Shown in pieces: positions 36,492 to 44,727 of a stretch of 64,000 bases of DNA (positions are counted from its first letter, which is position 1; each line of letters opens with the position of its first letter). A model generated the notes under the pieces. That model did no database searches. It saw only the letters and a program-made list of their open reading frames with translations, and was not told where the DNA came from. The translations under genes and the position numbers were made by a program. Origin of the DNA: JBMNCR01 sp049366695. GTDB taxonomy: Bacteria; Bacillota; Clostridia; Eubacteriales; Alkalibacteraceae. Location of the stretch: NCBI GenBank assembly GCA_049366695.1, contig JBMNCR010000064.1:62001-126000 (forward strand), written 5' to 3'.

Positions 36492-37967
36492 TTATGTTAG
36501 AGATATCCCTATATCAGCTCCGATTACCCCCACAACATTGCTACCATCAATAATCGGCAACGCAACAGTTACACAAGGTCTCTTGGAAATAGCAGATATA
36601 TATATATCGCTAACATAATTCTCTCCTTTTATGCTTTCTTGAAACCAATTTCTTATCTTTGCATTCTCTATTCCTGCAATAGGATTAGAATATACAAAAC
36701 TTCCATCCTTAGCGTTAGTCCAAATTGCGTCAATATATTTATATGTATTAATCAATTTATTTAATAAAGGCTGATGTTTTTCAATATCAAGTTCTAAAAA
36801 CTCATCGTTGAGTCTTACAGTTTCAGATAAAGTATTACTTATTTCATCTACTCGTTCTTTTACCAACTTGTCATTTTCTCTTAGCAAATCCGAGTTTGCT
36901 TTTTCAGTTATTATTAATAAATTATCTGCGGAATCTCTTAAAGTGACTTCTATTCCTTTGGATTTTTCATTTTGAATATATTGCTCTTCCACAGAATCAT
37001 ATACTATCTCACATGCATCCGAAATCTTTTTAGTACTATCAAATGCAGCAGTCATTGATACTTCAACATCTTTAAGGTATTCCATGCTTTTTTCAGTCTT
37101 TTGAACAATTTCTTGTATACTTCCTTGCAATTTATCATATGATCTTTTCATATTATTCAAACTTTGCTCTATTTGAGTGGAATGAGAAACAGCCAACTGA
37201 ACATTAGATTTATTATCCTCATTTTTTTCAGTTACTTTTACAACATCTTTTGATATTTCATCAATCTTCAACGAAACTTCTGTCACAGATTTTCTGCTTT
37301 CTTCAGCAAGTTTTCTAACTTCGTCTGCAACAACTGTGAAACCTTTACCTGCATCACCCGCTCTGGCTGCTTCAATGGCAGCATTTAGAGCCAAAAGATT
37401 AGTTTGCTTCGAAAATGACTCTATAGCGTTAAGCACTTCAGTAATCTTTTCTGAAGAATTCTGTAATCTTTCTATATATAATGACGATTCTTGTGCTGAT
37501 TCATTTATTTTATTTACTGCATTTACTATATTTAAAATATCTTCTAAACTTGCATCAATACTTTTTTTTGAAGTATTACTATCAATAATTAGCCTTTGAG
37601 AACCATCTACCACATTATTTATGTACCTTTTAGCTTCTATAGATTTTTCTGTTGCTTTCTCTACACTATCTAGATTATCACCATTGATGTTATTCATAGT
37701 ATTTGTTTGATTTCTAAGCAATTGAACATGTTTCCTTTGTGCTTCAGTTAGACTACCCATTTGTCTAGAAGCAGATAAAAATTGTGAAGAAGCTACTTGC
37801 ATCTCAAATGTTTGAGTCATTATTTGTTTCTGTAATAAATAAATACATTGAGCAATTACCAAATACTCATCCTTATATTCTTCTTGATTAATTGAAAGAA
37901 AATAATCCCCATTTATTATTTGTTTAGATATATCACTTAATTTATGAATCTGTTTGTTTTTAATCAT
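36492..37967 (-). CDS. soluble chemoreceptor with C-terminal Cache/PAS-like sensor
   Basis: This 491-residue chemoreceptor has no signal peptide and no membrane helix. An N-terminal helical region (1-110) is followed by the signalling hairpin, whose tip reads IESFSKQTNLLALNAAIEAARAGDAG (about 190-215), then coiled coil to about 355. The sensory part is at the C terminus (about 370-491): DAIWTNAKDGSFVYSNP, ENYVSDIYISAISKRPCVTVALPIIDGSNVVGVIGADIG, which looks like a Cache/PDC-type fold normally found outside the cell. So the usual order is reversed and the sensor is cytoplasmic. Lying directly upstream of modABC on the same strand, it may steer cells according to an intracellular cue linked to molybdenum or to the metabolism it serves; that link is inference. 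Confidence 0.88.
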   Translation of the reverse strand: MIKNKQIHKLSDISKQIINGDYFLSINQEEYKDEYLVIAQCIYLLQKQIMTQTFEMQVASSQFLSASRQMGSLTEAQRKHVQLLRNQTNTMNNINGDNLDSVEKATEKSIEAKRYINNVVDGSQRLIIDSNTSKKSIDASLEDILNIVNAVNKINESAQESSLYIERLQNSSEKITEVLNAIESFSKQTNLLALNAAIEAARAGDAGKGFTVVADEVRKLAEESRKSVTEVSLKIDEISKDVVKVTEKNEDNKSNVQLAVSHSTQIEQSLNNMKRSYDKLQGSIQEIVQKTEKSMEYLKDVEVSMTAAFDSTKKISDACEIVYDSVEEQYIQNEKSKGIEVTLRDSADNLLIITEKANSDLLRENDKLVKERVDEISNTLSETVRLNDEFLELDIEKHQPLLNKLINTYKYIDAIWTNAKDGSFVYSNPIAGIENAKIRNWFQESIKGENYVSDIYISAISKRPCVTVALPIIDGSNVVGVIGADIGISLT

Positions 37968-38019
37968 AGCTATTCTCCTATAAAATATAATTGTTTTCTG
38001 TATTTAATATACAAAAATA

Positions 38020-38044
38020 GGTGCAACCACATTATGGTTGCACC
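38020..38044 (-). terminator. terminator of the O-antigen-ligase-like gene
   Basis: GGTGCAACCA and TGGTTGCACC form a 10-bp stem with a 5-base loop; on the minus strand it is followed by TATTTTTGTAT. It separates the polymerase-like gene from the chemoreceptor gene. Confidence 0.9.
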
Positions 38045-38149
38045 TTCGCATAAAATATTTACTTATTTTAAGTATAACATAAAAACAATTTAATTTAAAT
38101 CATTTTTCATACATTGTTATTCGTAATTTCATTACTACTATTTTAAAAA

Positions 38150-39304
38150 CTATAGAAACTTTTTCAAGTTTAATTTTTTACCAAATGTAGCAATTTGTCT
38201 TATCTCTATTGCCTGATAAGTTTCATATTTTCTTACTAAACTAGAAGTTATACCTGTAAAAGCGAAAAATAGAATACCTATTTGAGGAGCCATTATAGTA
38301 AAATCTACTAGTCCATGCCCGATTATAAGAGCTTGAAAAGATGCTAATAATGGAACCAGCTCACAATTATTTTGATATAATTTTATAATACTCCTAAATA
38401 AATAATATTTCATCCATACATATATAGATAGACCTACTATTCCCAACATTGCAGCTATGCTAATCCAAATATTATGTGCATGAACTTTATTTATATTCAT
38501 GAAAATACCAAATATTCCATGTCCACTTATTGGCTGCTGCATAAACATTTCTATACTTTGTTCCCATATCTTACCTCTACTATTTAACGAGTGATTTATC
38601 TCAGGAGAAATTAAAGCTAAAATCAAAACAAAACTAAATAATGTAAACAAAACAATTCTACTCTTTTTATTTTTTCTGAATATTGCGTAAGTAAAAATAG
38701 CAAATTCTAAACCTATTGTAGCTCCTTTTGAACCAGTGAATATTAATGAAAATATGAATATACCAATACTTAAAAGAAAAGTATATTTCTTTTTATATAT
38801 ACCTTTTTCAAATAAATATAAACTAACTAATACCATAGCAGCAAACCAACCACCTGCAATATTGGGATTGCCAAAAGTACTATAAATTCTGTAATTTTCA
38901 ACTGTAGGTACGTATGTTCCACTGTAGAAAAAATGTGATATCCACGTCATATCTACATAATATGATGCAATTTTTTCTATAACTCCAGCCATAGCACAAA
39001 ATAAAGAATATTTCCATATTTTGTATATCAGCTTCACTGCTTTATCCTCGTCATAAAAATTATTTTGAACATAAATACATAATCCCAAGAATAAAACAAA
39101 TGCAAAAGATGAGATAGCTGAAAATAATGACTTATTTATTATCCCTGAAAAAAGTGACCATACAAACATTAATAACAAACCAACATTTAAAGGATTTATA
39201 TAAATTAGCATATTTTTACTATAAACTATATAAACTATCACCAAAATTGGAATTATTGCCAAGTAAGGTGATATAACAGTAAAGACAATTCCTAACTCAA
39301 TCAT
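38150..39304 (-). CDS. O-antigen ligase family membrane protein (Wzy/WaaL type)
   Basis: The 384-residue protein has about ten membrane helices and a long external loop. Family motifs: STFGNPNIAGGWFA near 145, GSKGATIGLEFAIF near 190 and RGKIWEQSIEMFMQQPISGHGIFGIF near 245-270, the conserved Wzy_C segment with the ligase Arg and His. VHAHNIW follows. Such proteins polymerise or ligate surface glycans using undecaprenyl-linked donors; in Gram-positive bacteria they work on exopolysaccharide, wall glycans or glycoproteins. No glycosyltransferase cluster is adjacent, so the substrate is unknown. Single gene, with a palindrome (39377-39402) upstream. Confidence 0.85.
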   Translation of the reverse strand: MIELGIVFTVISPYLAIIPILVIVYIVYSKNMLIYINPLNVGLLLMFVWSLFSGIINKSLFSAISSFAFVLFLGLCIYVQNNFYDEDKAVKLIYKIWKYSLFCAMAGVIEKIASYYVDMTWISHFFYSGTYVPTVENYRIYSTFGNPNIAGGWFAAMVLVSLYLFEKGIYKKKYTFLLSIGIFIFSLIFTGSKGATIGLEFAIFTYAIFRKNKKSRIVLFTLFSFVLILALISPEINHSLNSRGKIWEQSIEMFMQQPISGHGIFGIFMNINKVHAHNIWISIAAMLGIVGLSIYVWMKYYLFRSIIKLYQNNCELVPLLASFQALIIGHGLVDFTIMAPQIGILFFAFTGITSSLVRKYETYQAIEIRQIATFGKKLNLKKFL

Positions 39305-39376
39305 GTACTCACCATATTATTTACCCTTCATAATCTTTTATTATAATACCACAGTGTAAGCATAAAAAAAATAACC

Positions 39377-39402
39377 ATATTGTAAACATATATTTACAAT
39401 AT
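39377..39402. promoter_or_regulatory. inverted repeat between ligase-like gene and sigma-54 activator gene
   Basis: ATATTGTAAA (39377-39386) and TTTACAATAT (39393-39402) are perfect 10-bp arms separated by six bases. It is in the divergent gap between 39304 and 39564, about 75 bases upstream of the ligase-like gene. A candidate regulator binding site. Confidence 0.5.
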
Positions 39403-39563
39403 TTACTCTATAGTTATAAATTTTATTCCACATTCATATAATATTAATAGATTATATGCAGTTAATTTTATAAATTATTAAAATTTTAAAATTTATTCTT
39501 GTTTATTGATTCCATTAAAGTTATATTAGATATAAAGAACTCTTTTATCCTAGGAGGGGTACT

Positions 39564-41075
39564 ATGGATAATTCAATCGAAGAACTAAAAGTAAAATTGC
39601 AAGAGCAAATAAAAGAAAATCAAGAATTAAAAAAAATTAATAGAGAATTGACTACCAGCTTGGAAAATCTAAAATTTAAAGTTAACCTCATGGATGACAT
39701 TTTAGACAATATGTATGAATCAGTACATGCTTTAGATACAGACGGAAAAGTGATAGTATATTCAAAAGCAAACGAAAAATATATTCCATGGAAAAAAGAA
39801 GAAGCCCTGGGTAAAAACGAATGGGAATTATGGAGTATGCCTCCAGATTATGAATCTAATAAAATGCAAATAATAAAAAACGGTACTCCCATGAAGGATA
39901 TAGAATTAACAGGTCAAACAACTACTGGTAAAGAATTTAAGATTTTAGCAGGTTTTTATCCATACATTGAAAATGGCGAGTATAAAGCTTTTTACTTCAC
40001 TGGTAGAGATATTTCTAATAAAGATTCATTTATTATAAGAACATACAAATTACAGAATAAAATGAGTAATGAGTATAAAGATCAAAATTCTAACAACTGC
40101 AAATTTACATTTAATAATATAATCGGAGAGAGTCTGTCAATAAACAAATGTATACATATTTCAAAAAAAATTTCAGATTATGAATCTAATGTTTTGATTT
40201 ACGGCGAAACAGGTACTGGCAAAGAATTATTTGCCCAAGGAATTCATAATTCTAGTTTTAATTCCAATGAACCCTTTATTGCGTTAAACTGTGCTGCAGT
40301 TCCTGAAACACTTATTGAAAGTATTTTTTTTGGTACAGTTAAAGGCGCTTTTACAGGCGCTCATAATACAGTTGGACTATTTGAACAAGTTGGAAATGGC
40401 ACACTTTTTTTAGACGAAATTAATTCTATGCATTATTCTATGCAGGCAAAACTTCTAAGAGTACTCCAAGAAAAAAAAGTAAGAAAGATAGGTGATACTA
40501 AAGAAATAAATATAAATTGTAGAATCATAAGTGCTACAAATATCGATCCTAAATATGCCATAAAGAAAAATCTTCTTAGACAAGATTTGTTTTATAGATT
40601 AAGCACAGTAATACTATATATTCCACCATTAAGAGAAAGAAAAGAAGATATAATTCCTATTATAGATCATTATCTATCAATATTGAATAAAAAATATGGG
40701 AAATACATAAAAGAAATTAATAATGATATATTAGATGTTTTATTAAATTATAAATGGCCAGGTAATGTAAGAGAATTGATTAATGTACTTGAAAGAGCGG
40801 TAATGTTGTCAGATTATAATCAGCTTTCCATTACACCAGAAATGTTTCCTAATACAATATACCCCAAGAACAGAATTAAAGAACCAAACACAAATGATAA
40901 TGAAAACATCCTTATAAGAAAAGACTTACGTTCTATCATTAGCAATTATGAGAAACAAATAATTATTAATGCTATAGAACAAAATACAAACAATATCTCT
41001 TTAACTGCTAGAAAATTAGGAATAGATAGAAAGACCTTATATAGAAAGATGGATAAATATCAAATACAAACATAA
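39564..41075 (+). CDS. sigma-54-dependent enhancer-binding protein (PAS, AAA+, Fis-type HTH)
   Basis: An N-terminal coiled coil (1-45) leads to a PAS domain (about 48-155), an AAA+ domain (about 185-420) and a Fis-type DNA-binding helix-turn-helix at the end (NNISLTARKLGIDRKTLYRKM). The ATPase has Walker A GETGTGKELFAQ, the sigma-54 contact loop GAFTGAH, Walker B GTLFLDEINSM and the sensor segment PPLRERKEDI, all intact, so it should activate sigma-54 promoters. It resembles RocR-type activators of amino acid catabolism. No response-regulator domain is present; the PAS domain probably binds a small molecule. No target operon lies next to it. Confidence 0.93.
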   Translation: MDNSIEELKVKLQEQIKENQELKKINRELTTSLENLKFKVNLMDDILDNMYESVHALDTDGKVIVYSKANEKYIPWKKEEALGKNEWELWSMPPDYESNKMQIIKNGTPMKDIELTGQTTTGKEFKILAGFYPYIENGEYKAFYFTGRDISNKDSFIIRTYKLQNKMSNEYKDQNSNNCKFTFNNIIGESLSINKCIHISKKISDYESNVLIYGETGTGKELFAQGIHNSSFNSNEPFIALNCAAVPETLIESIFFGTVKGAFTGAHNTVGLFEQVGNGTLFLDEINSMHYSMQAKLLRVLQEKKVRKIGDTKEININCRIISATNIDPKYAIKKNLLRQDLFYRLSTVILYIPPLRERKEDIIPIIDHYLSILNKKYGKYIKEINNDILDVLLNYKWPGNVRELINVLERAVMLSDYNQLSITPEMFPNTIYPKNRIKEPNTNDNENILIRKDLRSIISNYEKQIIINAIEQNTNNISLTARKLGIDRKTLYRKMDKYQIQT

Positions 41076-41191
41076 TGTAGCCTTTTAATATCATCCAGAC
41101 ATAATTTATAATGATTTTTGTCTAATTACTTATCACTATATTAAAGTATCATTTTATCTGTTAATACATCACTTTGTGTATTTATAAATTA

Positions 41192-41217
41192 AAAACCGTA
41201 TCTTTAAAAACGGTTTT
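41192..41217 (+). terminator. terminator of the sigma-54 activator gene
   Basis: AAAACCGT and ACGGTTTT (41192-41199, 41210-41217) with a 10-base loop, then TATATTC. Together with the next hairpin it accounts for the features seen in the 41076-41400 gap; the rest is AT-rich. Confidence 0.7.
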
Positions 41218-41357
41218 ATATTCTAATGTCATTTGTAATATTTTTGACACATATTTTTCATTTGATACTATATAGTATAGAAATTTAAAGTTTAATAATG
41301 TATTCTTATAAATGAAATTTGGATTAATTTAGAATGAGACAACGATAATAATAAAAA

Positions 41358-41400
41358 AAAACTATGTAGCTAGGGTAATATCCCTAACTACATAGTTTTA
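41358..41400 (-). terminator. terminator of the YibE/F gene
   Basis: AAAACTATGTAG pairs with CTACATAGTTTT (41358-41369, 41388-41399), continued by TAGGG with CCCTA inside. On the minus strand it follows the stop codon directly and runs into a T tract. Confidence 0.92.
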
Positions 41401-42621
41401 TTAAACATTCTTTTTATGTTCTTCAATAAAACCAGCAACTAATGCAGTAATAGGTATAGTAAAAATTATTCCTATACTACCTGATATTGCTCTTAATATC
41501 TCCGAAGCAATCATATCCCAATTCACAATTTCAGAAAATGAAGTATTATAAGCCATAAAAAGTAGTATTAAATGCAAAGATCCCCCTGTATATGCAAGAA
41601 TCAATGTATTTGCCATTGTAGCCATAGTATCCCTACCTACATTCATTCCCGCTTTAATTAAATCCTTTGTTATTATTTCAGGACTATTAGCTTTAATTTC
41701 ATGCATAGCAGATGCAATGGACATACCCACATCCATAGTTGCACCCATAGCACCAATAATAATTCCAGCAAATAATAAACCTCTAAAATCAAAAACAATA
41801 TTTTGTGGTATATACATGAGCATTTGAGACTCTTCATTACCTAATCCAGTTAATTTTGCAGCACTTCCCACTATCATTGCAATAACCCCAGCAAAAATAA
41901 CTCCTCCAGTTGTACCAATTATTGCCGATAATGTCTTTTTACTAAATCCACTGATTATTATAAGACTTATCCCAATTACTGCTGTGCAAATACCAACTGA
42001 TACAATTACTGGATCCCATCCTTTTAAAATTGAAGGAATAAGTATTTTAAAAATTGCAAATATAGTCAATGCCAAAGAAATGATAGCTTTGACTCCCTTT
42101 GTTCTTCCAACTAACAATAGAATAATTACAAATCCAATAGCCAGATATATCAAATATTTATCCCTTGCTATCTCAGCAACATATGCAATTTCAATACTAC
42201 CTTGTTCATCTTCTTCTAAGTACAAAAGAACTTCATCACCTACTTCTAGAAAAGATGATTTATAATCTTGATTCAAATAATAATTCAGCTCATATTCTGC
42301 TTGTATTATCTCACCATTGTGATCGCCATTTTTTATTAATACATTTACTAATTGAACACTGGAATCATAATACCCTGCTTCTCTTTCTTCAACCTCTATT
42401 ATTTCTTTAACCTCAGCCCTTGGATAAAATATTGATTCTTCAACATATGTTTCTTCATCATATGTTCCTTCATCATATGTTCCTTCATCATAAATTTCCT
42501 CATCATAAGTCTCTTCAGAATTAGCCTCTTCAGCATTAATGCTAGTAGGAAATAAAAAAATATTACTTATAATAATACTAACACTTACTATCATTATTAC
42601 TTTCAATATTATATTCTTCAC
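41401..42621 (-). CDS. YibE/F-family membrane protein with acidic pentapeptide repeat
   Basis: A signal-like helix (residues 8-28) is followed by an acidic stretch (about 30-65) in which YDEGT-type pentapeptides are repeated, an extracytoplasmic domain (about 70-150) and about eight membrane helices. The membrane part has the YibE/F features GLGNEESQMLMYIPQNIVFDFRGLLFAGIIIGAMGATMDVGMSIAS and AGMNVGRDTMATMANTLILAYTGGSL. The family's function is unknown; transport has been proposed. The start is GTG with GGAGG ten bases upstream (an ATG nearer the site runs at once into a stop). The gene stands alone. Confidence 0.85.
   Translation of the reverse strand: MKNIILKVIMIVSVSIIISNIFLFPTSINAEEANSEETYDEEIYDEGTYDEGTYDEETYVEESIFYPRAEVKEIIEVEEREAGYYDSSVQLVNVLIKNGDHNGEIIQAEYELNYYLNQDYKSSFLEVGDEVLLYLEEDEQGSIEIAYVAEIARDKYLIYLAIGFVIILLLVGRTKGVKAIISLALTIFAIFKILIPSILKGWDPVIVSVGICTAVIGISLIIISGFSKKTLSAIIGTTGGVIFAGVIAMIVGSAAKLTGLGNEESQMLMYIPQNIVFDFRGLLFAGIIIGAMGATMDVGMSIASAMHEIKANSPEIITKDLIKAGMNVGRDTMATMANTLILAYTGGSLHLILLFMAYNTSFSEIVNWDMIASEILRAISGSIGIIFTIPITALVAGFIEEHKKNV
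42440..42512 (-). repeat. 15-bp tandem repeats encoding an acidic pentapeptide
   Basis: Units like TTCATCATATGTTCC recur four to five times and encode (E/G)TYDE-type pentapeptides in the YibE/F protein. Two neighbouring units are identical, so the number of copies may vary between strains. Confidence 0.85.
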
Positions 42622-42671
42622 TATTTCATTACCTCCGTAATCTATGTCTACTCATAATTTTATCATAGTAA

Positions 42672-42717
42672 TAAAAAAAAAGTCGACAAAAGTATTAAAA
42701 ACTTAGGTCGACTATTT
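42672..42717 (-). terminator. hairpin with T run upstream of the YibE/F gene
   Basis: AGTCGAC and GTCGACT are separated by about 19 bases and followed on the minus strand by nine T. It probably backs up the terminator of the exporter operon before the YibE/F gene. Confidence 0.6.
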
Positions 42718-42779
42718 AAGAGGATAAAAAGTCAGAGTAATAGCATGAACAGTTGTACAAAGCAAAATACTTTCTAGGA

Positions 42780-42810
42780 GAAATAGGCGTATTATTAATA
42801 CGCCTATTTC
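42780..42810. terminator. 31-base palindromic hairpin after the exporter operon
   Basis: GAAATAGGCGTATTA, one base, then TAATACGCCTATTTC. The stem is perfect and GC-containing. It lies 52 bases beyond the second exporter gene on the minus strand. A further hairpin, GTAGGGTA-GTC-TACCCTAC (42852-42870), overlaps that gene's stop codon. Three stacked hairpins in 200 bases is more than usual. Confidence 0.75.
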
Positions 42811-42861
42811 TATTATGCAACCAACTATTGGTTTTTTCATGCAATTGCCCTGTAGGGTAGT

Positions 42862-44727
42862 CTACCCTACTTGACTATTCGCAAATTGACTATTATATAA
42901 ATCTGCGTAAAAACCATTTTTCTGTAGTAATTCCTTATGACTGCCTTGTTCTACAATATCACCATGATTCATTACAAGTATAAGATCTGCATCTCTAATT
43001 GTTGATAATCGATGAGCTATAATAAAACTTGTTCTATCTTTCATTAGATTATCCATAGCCTTTTGTATCTGTATTTCAGTTCTAGTATCTACTGAACTTG
43101 TAGCTTCATCTAAAATCAATATCTTTGGATTTGCTAAAATTGCCCTAGCTATAGTTAACAATTGTTTTTGTCCTTGTGATACGTTTGAAGCCTCTTCATT
43201 TAATTCCATATCATATCCATCTGGCAGAGCATGCACAAAGCTATCAACATGGGCAGCCTTAGCAGCATTTATAACTTCTTCATCTGAAGCACCCAGTCTT
43301 CCATAACGAATGTTCTCCATAATTGTATCATTATATAACCATGTATCCTGTAATACCATTCCAAACATAGCTCTCAAATCTTTTCTTTCAAAGTCTCTTA
43401 AATCATGTCCATCGATTAATATTGAACCCTTATTAATATCATAAAATCTCATTAAAAGTTTTACAATTGTAGTTTTCCCTGCACCAGTTGGTCCAACAAG
43501 CGCAATCTTTTGCCCTGGCTTTATATCTACAGAAAAATTATTAATGATTGGTATCTCAGGTTTATATCCAAAATAAACATCATTAAACTGAACTCTTCCC
43601 TCAACACTTTCTGGTTTAACAGCATCATTAGTATCAGGAATTTCTTCTTCTTCATCTAAAAACTCAAATACACGTTCAGAAGAAGCTGCTGTTTGTTGTA
43701 ATACATTAGATATATTTGCTAATTGTGAAATAGGTTGCGTAAATGAACGCACATACTGAATAAATGCTTGTATATCTCCCACTTCGATAGTTTGCTTTAC
43801 TGCAAGAGCCCCTCCTAAAACACATACCGCTACGTATCCTATATTTCCAACAATATTCATCACAGGCATCATCATACTAGACAAAAATTGCGATTTCCAA
43901 GCACTTCTATAAAGTTTATTATTCAAACCATCAAACTTTTCAATACTCTTCTCTTCTCCATTAAATGCTTTTACGACTTGATGACCACCATACATCTCTT
44001 CTACATGACCATTTACATGACCTAAATATTCTTGTTGCTCTTTAAAAAATTTCTGAGATCTTTTAACAATCATCGTAACAAGAATCATTGATATAGGTAT
44101 TATACATAACGCAACTAATGTCATTAACCAACTAATACTTAACATCATTACTAAAACACCAATAACAGTAGTTGCCGATGTAATAATCTGTGTTAAACTT
44201 TGGTTAAGGGTTTGACTTACTGTATCTACATCATTAGTAACTCTAGACAAAACTTCTCCATGGTTTGTACCGTCAAAATATTTAAGAGGCATTCTATTTA
44301 TTTTTTTAGATATATTTTTTCTCATATTATAGCTTACCTTCATTGCAACGCTAGTCATTACCCATCCTTGTATGTAACTAAACAAAGCACTAATTACATA
44401 TAATCCAGCTAATATAAGAATAATATTTTTAATATACTCAAAATCGATACCGGTTCCTGTGCCTGAAACATTTCCCATAATTCCTTCAAATAGTTTTGTA
44501 GTTACCTTGCCTAACATTTTTGGTCCAATTATTGTAAATATAGCGCTTGCTATTGCAAATACAATAACAGTAATTATTGCTAATTTATATGGTTTTAAAT
44601 AACTAATCAGTTTCTTCATAGTGCCTTTAAAATCTCGAGCTTTTTCTCCACTCATCATAGCACCATGTCTTGGACCCATTCCACCAGGACGATTTTGAGA
44701 TTTCATTTTATTTTTATTCTCACTCAT
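42862..44727 (-). CDS. ABC exporter half-transporter, second subunit
   Basis: A fused membrane-ATPase exporter subunit of about 621 residues. I start at ATG 44727 (GGAGG seven bases upstream, ATGA overlap with the previous stop); an upstream in-frame start at 44781 lies inside the previous gene. After a Gly/Met/Arg-rich N terminus come six membrane helices and the ATPase: Walker A GPTGAGKTT, signature VSQGQKQL (S in place of the more common SGGQ), Walker B ILILDEATSSVD, switch His IIAHRLSTI. Together with the partner gene it forms a heterodimeric multidrug-type exporter like LmrCD or BmrCD, controlled by the MarR protein at the head of the operon. Confidence 0.93.
   Translation of the reverse strand: MSENKNKMKSQNRPGGMGPRHGAMMSGEKARDFKGTMKKLISYLKPYKLAIITVIVFAIASAIFTIIGPKMLGKVTTKLFEGIMGNVSGTGTGIDFEYIKNIILILAGLYVISALFSYIQGWVMTSVAMKVSYNMRKNISKKINRMPLKYFDGTNHGEVLSRVTNDVDTVSQTLNQSLTQIITSATTVIGVLVMMLSISWLMTLVALCIIPISMILVTMIVKRSQKFFKEQQEYLGHVNGHVEEMYGGHQVVKAFNGEEKSIEKFDGLNNKLYRSAWKSQFLSSMMMPVMNIVGNIGYVAVCVLGGALAVKQTIEVGDIQAFIQYVRSFTQPISQLANISNVLQQTAASSERVFEFLDEEEEIPDTNDAVKPESVEGRVQFNDVYFGYKPEIPIINNFSVDIKPGQKIALVGPTGAGKTTIVKLLMRFYDINKGSILIDGHDLRDFERKDLRAMFGMVLQDTWLYNDTIMENIRYGRLGASDEEVINAAKAAHVDSFVHALPDGYDMELNEEASNVSQGQKQLLTIARAILANPKILILDEATSSVDTRTEIQIQKAMDNLMKDRTSFIIAHRLSTIRDADLILVMNHGDIVEQGSHKELLQKNGFYADLYNSQFANSQVG

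Noticed and set aside
42440..42512. CRISPR-like array
   Set aside because: The 15-bp units are contiguous, in frame and coding, with no spacers.
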